A DNA stretch of 64,000 nucleotides from contig NZ_KI632505.1 of the NCBI RefSeq assembly GCF_000504165.1, forward strand, positions 620,001 through 684,000, in the 5' to 3' direction. Shown in pieces: positions 8,999-16,789 of this stretch. Both the position numbers and the translations under genes were made by a program. How positions within the stretch are numbered: the first letter of the stretch is position 1; each line of letters begins with the position of its first letter. Below the pieces are notes generated by a model, which searched no databases, was not told the DNA's origin, and was given only the letters and a program-made list of their open reading frames with translations. The stretch comes from Bacillus sp. FJAT-14578. Its GTDB lineage: Bacteria; Bacillota; Bacilli; Bacillales; Bacillaceae_H.

Positions 8999-9014
8999 GT
9001 TCTATATAAAGAAC
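8999..9014. promoter_or_regulatory. SinR-like operator 1, upstream of lasso cyclase
   Basis: The sequence GTTCTATATAAAGAAC is an inverted repeat. Its reverse strand gives GTTCTTT, an exact match to the GTTCTYT consensus described for B. subtilis SinR; the other half has one mismatch. It lies about 62 bp before the cyclase ATG, where it would overlap a core promoter. Confidence 0.6.
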
Positions 9015-9093
9015 GTTTATGTAATAAAAAAATTAAATCACTTCATAAAAACGGCTTTTATTTATGATTTAATTACAATTAAGCTGTTGTTTT

Positions 9094-9109
9094 GTTTCTT
9101 ATAAAGAAC
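9094..9109. promoter_or_regulatory. SinR-like operator 2, upstream of lasso cyclase
   Basis: GTTTCTTATAAAGAAC shares the ATAAAGAAC half with operator 1, 95 bp away. The reverse strand again reads GTTCTTT, while the left half is imperfect. Together with the first site it could allow cooperative or looped binding. Confidence 0.55.
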
Positions 9110-9187
9110 GATTACACATTTAAAATAACACCTTATCTATAGGATGTCAATTGCTTTTTTAGTACTTTTGCAACTTTCTTAAACCGA

Positions 9188-9373
9188 TTATTTATGCCGG
9201 TTCATAAGTAAAACATCGAGCTTTGTTTCAATCCTATGTAAAGTTTGCATAAGGTTTTTCTGAAATTCTGATTCTGTGTGGTTGTTTAGCTGGCCCAATT
9301 CATGTATCCATTGTTGCTGGAATTTCGACACTTTGGTCGCCTGATTGATGTTCTTTACATTTATTTCTTTCAA
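9188..9373 (-). CDS. Small helical protein of unknown function, downstream of sinI-like gene
   Basis: A 61-residue ORF from a TTG at 9373 with AGAGGAAG upstream. It follows the SinI-like gene by 34 bp and probably shares its mRNA. The sequence is hydrophilic and looks helical, with a possible coiled-coil end (TLHRIETKLDVLLM). I do not recognise a family. It has no DNA-binding motif that I can see. Given the place between an antirepressor gene and a lasso operon, a regulatory or protein-binding role is possible but unproven. Confidence 0.5.
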   Translation of the reverse strand: MKEINVKNINQATKVSKFQQQWIHELGQLNNHTESEFQKNLMQTLHRIETKLDVLLMNRHK

Positions 9374-9407
9374 CTTCCTTCACTTCCTCTACTAAACATA
9401 TACGATT

Positions 9408-9533
9408 TTATGAAGACCTTTGCTGTTCATTGGCAAAAAACGATCGAATTTCTTGAATGGATAATCCCATTTTCTTTGCTTCTACTATTAAGTTCAGCCA
9501 CTCTTGATCTATCTCTTTTTGTGGATTATTCAA
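9408..9533 (-). CDS. SinI-like antirepressor (41 aa)
   Basis: A TTG-started ORF with GGGGGA seven nt upstream. The middle reads IDQEWLNLIVEAKKMGLS and then IQEIRSFFA. This follows the dimerisation helix pair of B. subtilis SinI (DQEWVELMVEAKEANIS, then PEEIRKYL), which binds SinR and frees its operators. No DNA-binding domain is present, as expected for an antirepressor. Operator-like palindromes occur both before this gene and before the lasso cyclase. A natural reading is that it controls a SinR-type repressor of the lasso cluster. The repressor itself is not in the window. Confidence 0.82.
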   Translation of the reverse strand: MNNPQKEIDQEWLNLIVEAKKMGLSIQEIRSFFANEQQRSS

Positions 9534-9645
9534 GTTTTAGTCCCCCTACCGCATTCATTAGATTATCAAAGCAGTTGCTTTCAGCCTCTCGCTTATATAA
9601 ACACTGTTTACACTATAAGCTCAGTAATAATAAAATAATCCTAGT

Positions 9646-9674
9646 ATTATAGTCTTAAAATCTCTATCTTTAAA
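9646..9674 (-). promoter_or_regulatory. Candidate promoter of the sinI-like gene
   Basis: Read leftward, TTTAAA, a 17-bp spacer and then TATAAT (at 9646-9651). The -10 is perfect and the -35 weak. The third GTTCTT...AAGAAC palindrome lies just upstream of the -35. Confidence 0.4.
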
Positions 9675-9682
9675 ATCGCTTT

Positions 9683-9698
9683 GTTCTTAATAAAGAAC
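9683..9698. promoter_or_regulatory. SinR-like operator 3, upstream of sinI-like gene
   Basis: GTTCTTAATAAAGAAC is a perfect GTTCTT/AAGAAC inverted repeat with a 4-nt centre. It is the same motif as those before the lasso cyclase and suggests the antirepressor gene is autoregulated through the same repressor. Confidence 0.6.
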
Positions 9699-9905
9699 AT
9701 TTTACACCCTATTTCTCCTAATTTCAATTCATTTAAAGTTAAATAAACAGAAAATTCACACCTCTTTAATAATCTTAATTATATCAACTACCAACTTGGT
9801 AATAAATAGACTTATTACCAAAAGTTTCTACATTTTCCGACTTTTTTATCTGCATCATTTCATCCGATTTTAGAGTCCTTTCTCCTATGAATAAAGTCAA
9901 TGACA

Positions 9906-9941
9906 AAAACAGCCCTTCTCTACTGAGTGGGCTGTTTGTTG
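9906..9941. terminator. Terminator after doxX-like gene
   Basis: The stem AACAGCCC / GGGCTGTT has a 13-nt loop. Read leftward it is followed by TTTTTG. It stops transcription of the DoxX gene and may also insulate the sinI-like promoter. Confidence 0.7.
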
Positions 9942-10014
9942 TTTAAGCGGACTAAATTCTGTGTGTAAGAAGAAAGAATTAGATCTAAACGTCTGAGTGT
10001 TTCTTCTTTATTTT

Positions 10015-10440
10015 TCACCCGCTGATATATTTTTCATCTTCTGTTTTTTTACTTAATACAGAATCAAAAGACCATAATCGGCTTCCGTTAACGGCAAAGT
10101 GAATGGACATCACAAGCAGCACTAAATCCAATTCGTACCCTGCCGCTTGACCATTCCCCATAAATCCGGCAGACAGTTTGACCGTGAAAATGGCGCCAAT
10201 CATGACGATGGCAAATAAAATGCCAACAATGCGTGTTCCAAGTCCTAACATCATGGCGATACCGCCAACCAGTTCAATGATCGCTACTGCATATGCCAGG
10301 AAACCTGGAAGACCGATACTATCGAACCATCCGGCAATATTGCCGATTCCGCCTTGGAATTTTGCAAGACCGTGCAAGAAAAACGTAATACCTAAGATTA
10401 AACGTAACAGGAGGGAACTTCCCTCAACCTTCATATTCAT
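10015..10440 (-). CDS. DoxX-family membrane protein (CatD/YfiD-like)
   Basis: A 141-residue protein with four membrane helices and the DoxX start SSLLLRLILGITFFLHGLAK. Conserved glycines sit in helix 3 (ELVGGIAMMLGLGTR). DoxX proteins help in thiol or quinone stress; in B. subtilis, catD lies next to catE and is repressed by YodB and CatR. The divergent gene here encodes a regulator of that type, which supports a redox-stress role. AAGGAG precedes the ATG. Confidence 0.82.
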   Translation of the reverse strand: MNMKVEGSSLLLRLILGITFFLHGLAKFQGGIGNIAGWFDSIGLPGFLAYAVAIIELVGGIAMMLGLGTRIVGILFAIVMIGAIFTVKLSAGFMGNGQAAGYELDLVLLVMSIHFAVNGSRLWSFDSVLSKKTEDEKYISG

Positions 10441-10607
10441 ATTTGATTTCTCCTTTTTATTAAAATTGTAAACAAAGATAGCTTAATGTCCCAAACTCAT
10501 ATGAGCGATGAATGACTTTTGCATCGTCTAATGAATCACCGCTGCCCATGAGCCAAAAACAAAGATGGCATCATTTTTAGTAACCTCCTTATTAATTTTA
10601 CCTTTAC

Positions 10608-10641
10608 TTACTTTTCGTAACTTAGTTTATTATAATAAACT
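10608..10641. promoter_or_regulatory. Operator region between doxX and HxlR-type regulator
   Basis: The divergent region has a perfect 18-bp palindrome AGTTTATTATAATAAACT at 10624-10641. Just before it is a TTAC-TTTTC-GTAA inverted repeat at 10608-10620. Either could be the site of the adjacent regulator. A TATAAT at about 10701 would serve the rightward gene. Confidence 0.5.
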
Positions 10642-10728
10642 ATTTACGTCAAGTTAATAATTAATCAAACGTAAAATTACATGAAATCGTAACAATTTGA
10701 TATAATATCAGCATAGTGGGGTGTTAGT

Positions 10729-11034
10729 ATGGAGCAATCAGCACTTTGTCCAAGATTCGAAAAAGGCATGCAGTTAATCAGCAAGCGTTGGACGGGATTA
10801 ATCATTTATCAATTACTATCCGGGCAGCAGCGATTTTGTGCCATTCAATCCGCTCTTCCTGTAAGCGGAAGGCTGTTATCAGAAAGGCTGAAGGAACTGG
10901 AGGAAGAAGGGATCGTCAACCGCCATGTGTATCCGGAAGTTCCCGTTCGTGTCGAATATTCTTTAACAGATAAAGGAATGGCGTTAGAGCCTGTCATCAG
11001 AGAGCTTGAAAAATGGTCGCAAACCTGGATATGA
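10729..11034 (+). CDS. HxlR-family regulator, YodB/CatR-like
   Basis: A 101-residue winged-helix protein of the HxlR family. Near the N-terminus it has Cys7 in ALCPRFEKGMQLISKRW. This matches the redox-sensing Cys of YodB and CatR, which sense quinones or diamide by thiol oxidation. The recognition region (SGRLLSERLKELEEEGIV) and wing (VEYSLTDKG) are normal. It is divergent from doxX, which it probably represses. GTGGGGTG lies before the ATG. Confidence 0.82.
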   Translation: MEQSALCPRFEKGMQLISKRWTGLIIYQLLSGQQRFCAIQSALPVSGRLLSERLKELEEEGIVNRHVYPEVPVRVEYSLTDKGMALEPVIRELEKWSQTWI

Positions 11035-11047
11035 AATCAGAGTAAAG

Positions 11048-11086
11048 AAGTTAGCGTGGGCGCTTTTTGCCCACGCTAACTTTTTT
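11048..11086 (+). terminator. Terminator after YodB-like regulator gene
   Basis: The 12-bp stem GTTAGCGTGGGC / GCCCACGCTAAC has a short loop and is followed by TTTTTT. A textbook rho-independent terminator, 15 bp after the stop codon. Confidence 0.88.
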
Positions 11087-11353
11087 AGTGAGCGCAAAGA
11101 AAACAAGAGAATAATATAGGAATAAATGTGAAATGATTAAAATAGATTCCTATAGTAATTGATTTCTTATACAAGGTTTTCAGGTTAAAAAGTCTTTGGA
11201 ATCCGTTTGATGTGCAATAGATTAGGGAAGGTTTGTAAGCGGCGGTGTTAGTTAAGCAAAATTGAAAGGTTTAGTGGTTGTAAAAAGAGGGTAAAATGAA
11301 CTATAATCAACTTAAAGAGATGTAGTTCTTTTCACTTATTGGGAGGTCTTTTC

Positions 11354-11527
11354 ATGATATGTGAGGAAGAGATGGCGTTATTCATTAAGGAATTTGGCCA
11401 TTTATTAGATGAATATCGAAAATGTGAAGAAAGCAGCTTGAAGAAAGCCATTTATGAAGATATTGTTTTGCTGGGATCTGTCATTACCCTTTCTGATGAC
11501 CAGAATGAAGCCCCTTTTGCCGTATAA
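11354..11527 (+). CDS. Small acidic hypothetical protein (57 aa)
   Basis: The ORF starts at an ATG with GGGAGG 7 nt upstream. The product is acidic and probably all-helical (ICEEEMALFIKEFGHLLDEY...). I do not recognise a named family. A good ribosome site and a terminator that begins inside its last codons support a real gene. Its own promoter is not clear in the 260 bases before it. Confidence 0.6.
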   Translation: MICEEEMALFIKEFGHLLDEYRKCEESSLKKAIYEDIVLLGSVITLSDDQNEAPFAV

Positions 11528-11560
11528 AAAAATTTATATGTGCAAAAGGGACTTTTTTTG
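11511..11560 (+). terminator. Terminator overlapping end of small ORF
   Basis: The stem CCCCTTTTGC / GCAAAAGGG, with an inner TATAAA/TTTATA pairing, is followed by TTTTTTT. Its left arm lies in the last codons of the small gene. Confidence 0.75.
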
Positions 11561-11680
11561 TTTTATCGGTTGTTTTATTTCATTTCGAATGTCTTTCTTC
11601 TACATAACACTCATTTATTTCTTCTATTCTTCTTATCTCTCAATATATAGCAGTTTTACTTAATCGAAATGTTTAGATAC

Positions 11681-11826
11681 GTTCCACTTAATAACTCGAC
11701 ACGTCTTTATTCCAACGAGAAATATTCACAATCGGCGGTCCAGACAACTTGAATCCGCCCTCAAAGGTCTAGAAAATTCGGCGTGGCCGTCCTTTGGTCA
11801 TGTCGAATTTTCTAAATCGATCTATA
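11681..11826 (-). repeat. Dispersed hairpin repeat, copy 1 (after nadE)
   Basis: Read leftward it begins TATAGATCGATTTAGAA at the nadE stop codon. A long stem (AGAAAATTCG / CGAATTTTCT core) follows, and then about 90 conserved bases. Copy 3 at 61511-61709 matches over its whole length, and copy 2 at 38987-39052 matches only the first part. Near nadE the hairpin may act as terminator. Confidence 0.7.
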
Positions 11827-12649
11827 TCCAAAAATCATCAAATACTGTAATGGGCATATGACGTTTATGCTTCGTTTTCAGGTAGTGGTTCTCAATTTGT
11901 TCGGCCGATTCTTTTTTGATTGGTTTCCCTTCCAGATAGTCATCAATTTCCTCATACGTCACTCCTAATGCATCTTCGTCAGCCAATCGCGGACGATTGT
12001 CTTCCAGATCCGCTGTTGGGGTCTTTATATACAGATGTTCCGGACACCCTAACTTCTTCAGCAGCTGTTTACCCTGTCTTTTGTTTAGCCGGAATATAGG
12101 TGTTAAATCCGCACCGCCATCCCCGTATTTTGTATAGAATCCGGTTACCGCTTCCGCTGAATGATCGGTCCCTACTACTACACAACTTTTCATGGCAGCG
12201 ACGCTGTATTGGACTTTCATTCTTTCCCTTGCTTTTTCATTCCCTTTTACGAAATCACTTAAATAAACACCCGCTTGTTTCAAGGATTCTACACTAGCCT
12301 CTACAGCCGGTTTAATATTGACCGTCACTACCTCATCCGGTTGAATGAAGTCAATGGCATCTTGGCAATCCTGTTCATCTTTTTGCACTCCATAAGGGAG
12401 TCTAACCGCAATAAATCGGTATTTTTCAGTGTGTAACTCTTCGTTCAATTCCTCTACAGCCACTTTTGCCAATTTTCCTGTTAAGGTGGAATCTTGCCCG
12501 CCGGAGATGCCCAATACAAAACCATGTAAAAATGGATGTTTGGCTAAATAATTTTTTAAAAACTCAATGCTTAGACGAATTTCCTCTTTGGCATCAATCA
12601 CTGGTTTGACTTTCATTTCTTTGATGATTTGCGCTTGCAATGCGTTCAT
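11822..12649 (-). CDS. nadE: NH3-dependent NAD+ synthetase
   Basis: A 275-residue enzyme that converts deamido-NAD and ammonia to NAD+ with ATP. The PP-loop SGGQDS lies at residues 49-54, and later motifs include VVGTDHSAEAVTGFYTKYGDGGADL, a typical substrate segment. The ATG at 12649 has GGGAGGGG before it. The longer in-frame reading overlaps nadD and is rejected. It is the last of four salvage genes in one leftward operon. Confidence 0.95.
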   Translation of the reverse strand: MNALQAQIIKEMKVKPVIDAKEEIRLSIEFLKNYLAKHPFLHGFVLGISGGQDSTLTGKLAKVAVEELNEELHTEKYRFIAVRLPYGVQKDEQDCQDAIDFIQPDEVVTVNIKPAVEASVESLKQAGVYLSDFVKGNEKARERMKVQYSVAAMKSCVVVGTDHSAEAVTGFYTKYGDGGADLTPIFRLNKRQGKQLLKKLGCPEHLYIKTPTADLEDNRPRLADEDALGVTYEEIDDYLEGKPIKKESAEQIENHYLKTKHKRHMPITVFDDFWI

Positions 12650-12677
12650 TTTATTCCCCTCCCATAACATAAGCCCT

Positions 12678-13382
12678 TTAGTTGATGATTTTTTTGTAAA
12701 GGTTGTTTTCGATAATGTAGTCGTAACATGCGTCCGGAAGCAAAAACTCCGGGTCGCCGTTTTTAGCAAACTCCTCGCGAATATAAGTAGAGGAAATTTC
12801 CATCGCCAACCCTTTATCCAATAATTGAAATCTCCCATCGTCATAATTTCTCAGCAAGGGGGACCGGCTGATGGTTTTCAGCATGTCGATTCCGTCTCTC
12901 GCCATCACGATAAATTGATTGTTGGCGATTAGTTCTTCCGCCATTCTCCATTTGCCGTTTGCCATATCCACCAGCAAATCGGCACCCATAATGAAAAACA
13001 ATTCCGCTTTCGGAAACACCGTTTTAAAGTGCTCCATCGTAAAATACGTATAATGCTTACCCGGAAGGACATTCAACTCATACGTATCCAACATAAAGGA
13101 TTCCTTTTTGCCAATGGCTAGCCGAACCATTTCCGCTCGATGTTCATCACCTGTCTGCAATTTCTTATCCGTTCTCTTGCTGGAAGACGGCAGAAAGATC
13201 ATATAATCCAGTTTTTTTCTGTGCCTTACCGTATTGGCGGTCCATAGATGTACATTGGTAATGGGGTCGAACGAAGAACCGTAAAACCCGATTTTAACCC
13301 CTTCCTCAAATAGACCATCTACGTTTTTTCCCGGATTCAATTCGGCAAAATATGATTTATGTTTGTCAATCGCACTTGTCAT
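12678..13382 (-). CDS. nadD: Nicotinate-nucleotide adenylyltransferase
   Basis: A 234-residue nucleotidyltransferase that makes deamido-NAD from nicotinate mononucleotide and ATP. The N-terminal motif GFYGSSFDPITNVHLW is the adenylyltransferase site, but the usual (T/H)xGH reads TNVH, with Val in place of Gly. The C-terminal ISSTYIRE motif is canonical. It differs from the short housekeeping NadD that Bacillus normally carries beside yqeK, so it may be a second, salvage-dedicated copy. It is 9 bp downstream of pncB, with GAGGTG before the ATG. Confidence 0.85.
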   Translation of the reverse strand: MTSAIDKHKSYFAELNPGKNVDGLFEEGVKIGFYGSSFDPITNVHLWTANTVRHRKKLDYMIFLPSSSKRTDKKLQTGDEHRAEMVRLAIGKKESFMLDTYELNVLPGKHYTYFTMEHFKTVFPKAELFFIMGADLLVDMANGKWRMAEELIANNQFIVMARDGIDMLKTISRSPLLRNYDDGRFQLLDKGLAMEISSTYIREEFAKNGDPEFLLPDACYDYIIENNLYKKIIN

Positions 13383-13391
13383 GTTTTCACC

Positions 13392-14861
13392 TCATCCTGA
13401 CGTTTTTTTCGATACTTTTTCTTGGATTTGCTTGATATGGTTCATCTTGTTATCCCAGCATTTTTGGCTTAAATCTACAGGATATTCCTCCGCATTCATC
13501 GCACGTTTATATTCGTCCCAAAGCAATTTCAAATTATCTTTCACATATTGCTGTATTTCTTGAATGGTTGGCAATTCATAGACCAATTCCCCATCTATGA
13601 AAATATCTTGATGCAATTCTCTCGCTTCAAAATTCGTCACAAATTTTGAAACGAACGTGTGAACAGGGTGAAACATTTTTAATTTTTCTTCTTGTTGGGG
13701 ATTTTCATCATTCATCGCGATATAATCACCTTCCGCACGGTTGTTCACCATGTTGATGATCCGATAGATTTTTTTCAATCCCGGTGTCGTCACTTTTTCT
13801 GGATTCGCTGAAATCTTGATCGTATCCACCATTTCCCCTTTTTCGTTTTCGATCGATACTAACTTATAAACCGCCCCTAGTGCAGGCTGGTCATAAGCGG
13901 TAATGACCTTTGTTCCCACCCCCCAAACATCAATCTTGGCTCCTTGGGCTTTCAAGTTCATAATCGTGTATTCATCCAAATCGTTGGAAGCGACGATTTT
14001 TGTTTGTTTGAATCCTGCCTTATCCAGCATTTTTCTCGCTTCTTTTGATAAATACGCCATGTCGCCGCTGTCCAATCGAATCCCATTAAAATGGATCTGA
14101 TCTCCCAGCTCTTTTGCTACTTTGATGGCAGTCGGAACACCCGACTTCAACGTATCAAATGTATCCACCAAAAATGTGCAATCTTTATGGCGGCTGGCAT
14201 ATTTGTGAAAAGCCTTATATTCATCCTTATAAGCTTGAACGAGTGCGTGTGCATGGGTTCCCGCCACGGGTATACCAAATCTTTTCCCTGCTCTTGTATT
14301 ACTTGTAGCCGAAAAGCCCGCTATATAGGCCGCTCTCGTTCCCCAAATGGCCGCATCGAATTCATGAGCGCGTCTTGTGCCGAATTCCATGACCGCCTGT
14401 TCCCCCGCTGCCTGTTTAATGCGAGACGCCTTTGTTGCGATCAGAGTTTGATAATTAACGATATTCAGCAACGCGGTTTCGATTAATTGTGCTTCCGCTA
14501 AATTGGCTTCTACTTGAAGAATCGGCTCGTTTCCAAATACCAATTCCCCTTCCTTCATGGCACGAATGTTTCCGTTAAAACGAAGCGTTCGTAAATAATC
14601 CAAGAAGTCTTCTTTATATCCCAGTTCGTCTCTTAAATACTCAATGTCACTTTCCGTAAAACGATACTCTTTCATATACTCAATGATTCTTTCGAGTCCG
14701 GCGAATACCGCATACCCATTTCCGAATGGAAGCTTTCTAAAATAAAGTTCAAACACAGCACGACGATTATGCATATCGTCATCCCAATACGTCTCTGCCA
14801 TATTGATTTGATATAAATCGGTGTGAAGTGCCAAGCCATCATCTGCGTATTTTTTATTCAT
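13392..14861 (-). CDS. pncB: Nicotinate phosphoribosyltransferase
   Basis: A 489-residue enzyme that joins nicotinate to PRPP to give nicotinate mononucleotide, using ATP. Typical motifs are LHTDLYQINMAE at the start, EFGTRRAHEFDAA in the middle and VDTFDTLKSG before the phosphate-binding GIRLDSGDMAYL. The second ATG (14861) is better spaced from GGAGG than the first (14867). It follows pncA by about 50 bp in the same operon. Confidence 0.94.
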   Translation of the reverse strand: MNKKYADDGLALHTDLYQINMAETYWDDDMHNRRAVFELYFRKLPFGNGYAVFAGLERIIEYMKEYRFTESDIEYLRDELGYKEDFLDYLRTLRFNGNIRAMKEGELVFGNEPILQVEANLAEAQLIETALLNIVNYQTLIATKASRIKQAAGEQAVMEFGTRRAHEFDAAIWGTRAAYIAGFSATSNTRAGKRFGIPVAGTHAHALVQAYKDEYKAFHKYASRHKDCTFLVDTFDTLKSGVPTAIKVAKELGDQIHFNGIRLDSGDMAYLSKEARKMLDKAGFKQTKIVASNDLDEYTIMNLKAQGAKIDVWGVGTKVITAYDQPALGAVYKLVSIENEKGEMVDTIKISANPEKVTTPGLKKIYRIINMVNNRAEGDYIAMNDENPQQEEKLKMFHPVHTFVSKFVTNFEARELHQDIFIDGELVYELPTIQEIQQYVKDNLKLLWDEYKRAMNAEEYPVDLSQKCWDNKMNHIKQIQEKVSKKTSG

Positions 14862-14912
14862 GTTCATTTCCTCCTGAATGTAAATGTTTGATTGTATTAA
14901 AAGAGAAAAAGC

Positions 14913-15458
14913 CTATCGAATTTCTGCACCTAAACTCCCTTTAAAATGACTTAGCGCCCATTCATGCCCCGGTTGATTAAAGCTGGCCACCGCATGTTTA
15001 TGAACTACGATTTTAAATCCTTTATTATAGGCGTCCACCGCTGTATGCAGCACGCAAATGTCCGTACACACCCCGACGAGATGAACTTCTGTAATGCCCC
15101 GTTCCCGCAACTTGATTTCAAGGTCGGTCCCGGCGAATGAAGAGTAGCGAGTTTTATCCATGAAATAAACATGTTTTTTATCCTTATATTCCTCATAAAC
15201 CGTTTTTAATTGGCCATACAGCTCTCTTCCGTCTGTCCCCTCGATATTGTGCGGCGGAAATAACGGTGTTTCAGGATGATAAACGTCTCCTTCTTGATGA
15301 AGGTCAATCGCGAAAACAACAAAGTCTCCGTTATCAATAAATTCCTTTGTTAACGAAACAATCTGATCGTGAATCTTTTCGGCCGGCTCCCCTACAGGAA
15401 GTGCCCCGTTTACAAAATCTTTCGTGTAATCAATGTTAATCAATGCTTTTTTCGTCAT
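14913..15458 (-). CDS. pncA: Nicotinamidase (isochorismatase family)
   Basis: A 181-residue protein that hydrolyses nicotinamide to nicotinate and ammonia. The catalytic set is visible: Asp in NIDYTKDFV, Lys in MDKTRYSSF and Cys in GVCTDICVLHTA. It is the first gene of the leftward salvage operon. A 22-bp palindrome lies about 30 bp before its start, a likely operator for the nearby NrtR-like protein. Confidence 0.93.
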   Translation of the reverse strand: MTKKALINIDYTKDFVNGALPVGEPAEKIHDQIVSLTKEFIDNGDFVVFAIDLHQEGDVYHPETPLFPPHNIEGTDGRELYGQLKTVYEEYKDKKHVYFMDKTRYSSFAGTDLEIKLRERGITEVHLVGVCTDICVLHTAVDAYNKGFKIVVHKHAVASFNQPGHEWALSHFKGSLGAEIR

Positions 15459-15489
15459 CTTCCATCGCTCCTTTTAAAAAATGATTTTG

Positions 15490-15511
15490 TTAATGATTAA
15501 TTAATCATTAA
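15490..15511. promoter_or_regulatory. NrtR-like operator before pncA
   Basis: A perfect 22-bp palindrome made of TTAATGATTAA and its exact inverted copy. A related sequence, TTAATGATTAACTAATTG, precedes the Nudix regulator gene. The match between the two promoters supports a shared operator. Confidence 0.65.
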
Positions 15512-15568
15512 TCATAATGCGTAAAGAATATCAGAGAGTTCTCTTATCAGCTCTCCAATATTTCTTAT

Positions 15569-16366
15569 TCATTTGTAAATGCTTCTGATCGGTTCTATCT
15601 CATTGAATCGATAAAGCTTTGTTTTATATTTCGAATTGCGCTGTGTGGTCTTTGGATTTCCTTCTTGATCGGTTACCAAATCAATAAACGGCAATTTAGG
15701 AGCCTTTCGCCAGAAAAACGGTTCTGATTTCACCACTTCATCGACCATATCTTCCGCCACCGATAAAATCACGCTGCGCAATTCGGATAACGTAAATTCT
15801 TCTGGAAGAAACTCTTTTGCCAATGTCGTTTGCACCATATCCAGCTTAATGATTTTCAACGCATCTTCAATAATTTGTTTATGGTCAAATGCCAGCGGTA
15901 AATCAAACGCTTCCGCCATCGTGAACAGTTCTACCTCCGAAGCATCATCACCCGCTTTTCGGTTGGCTAATTTATGTTCCGGTACGACCGCATAGTGCGA
16001 GTTCGAGATGATCCATCCTCGCGGGTCCCTTCCCTCTTTATCATAGACGCCGTAATGTTTAATATGGATTCCCCGTACACCCGTTTCTTCTCCAAGTTCT
16101 CTTTTCGCTGCTTCGTAGGCCGTTTCAGTCGGGTCAATGAATCCGCCTGGCAGTGCCCACTTACCGCCTTCCATGTTCTGTTTTCCTTCTCGATTCTTCA
16201 TGGAACGTTTGATCAGCATGAGTTTTAAGGTTCTGCCGTATTCAGACTCATCATCCTTTACAATCGTAAAAATGACGTTATCACTCGTGTATCCATCCGG
16301 TGTGCGATATTCGTTCACATCGTATTCTTTTAACGCTTCCTCGGGTTTAACAAATTCATGATTCAT
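15569..16366 (-). CDS. nrtR: NrtR-like Nudix regulator of NAD metabolism
   Basis: A 265-residue protein with an N-terminal Nudix domain and a C-terminal winged-helix part (TTLAKEFLPEEFTLSELRSVI...). The Nudix box is intact (GGFIDPTETAYEAAKREL, then GEETGV), so it may still hydrolyse ADP-ribose. NrtR proteins repress NAD genes and are released by ADP-ribose. Its location beside pncA-pncB-nadD-nadE and the matching operators at both promoters support this assignment. Plain ADP-ribose pyrophosphatase activity is the alternative. Confidence 0.85.
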   Translation of the reverse strand: MNHEFVKPEEALKEYDVNEYRTPDGYTSDNVIFTIVKDDESEYGRTLKLMLIKRSMKNREGKQNMEGGKWALPGGFIDPTETAYEAAKRELGEETGVRGIHIKHYGVYDKEGRDPRGWIISNSHYAVVPEHKLANRKAGDDASEVELFTMAEAFDLPLAFDHKQIIEDALKIIKLDMVQTTLAKEFLPEEFTLSELRSVILSVAEDMVDEVVKSEPFFWRKAPKLPFIDLVTDQEGNPKTTQRNSKYKTKLYRFNEIEPIRSIYK

Positions 16367-16789
16367 TATTTTTTCACCTCAAAATCGGAAATGCTGCTTC
16401 TTTTTCTGCTGATTTTTGTTCTAATCATACAAATGGTTTATGATTGAATTCACTTTATTATAAAGTGTTGCTTGTTCAAAGGGACTGCATATACATTCCA
16501 CCAAAAAAGATTAATGATTAACTAATTGTTAATCTTAATATATGACAAACGAAACCATTTTGCAAGTGATTTTTGATTTTTCTGTTCATTATTTATCGAC
16601 AGGATTTTTGCTTTTCTCCTTCTTACAATCCCTTACATTTGTATTGAGCCATCCATTTTTCCCTAAAGAATAAACCGGCTATACGCAAATAATGAATAAA
16701 ATCCTATATCTATTCAGCTTACTCAGATTACATAAAATAGGGGTTTTTGGAAATTATATATAGCAATCTGACGTAAGAGGTGGAAGGGA
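16367..16789. other. Divergent intergenic region nrtR / ger operon
   Basis: About 420 AT-rich bases between divergent genes. They include the operator-like TTAATGATTAACTAATTGTTAAT segment at 16511-16533. The promoter of the ger operon should lie here and would be forespore-specific (sigma-G) by analogy, but no convincing pair of elements was found. Confidence 0.45.
16511..16533. promoter_or_regulatory. NrtR-like operator before nrtR
   Basis: An imperfect inverted repeat starting TTAATGATTAACTAATTG. The left 11 bases are identical to the half-site before pncA. It lies about 145 bp upstream of the regulator's start. Confidence 0.5.

Noticed and set aside
9302..9652. Rightward 116-residue ORF opposite the sinI-like gene
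   Set aside because: It is the antisense of two better-supported small genes and has no ribosome site.
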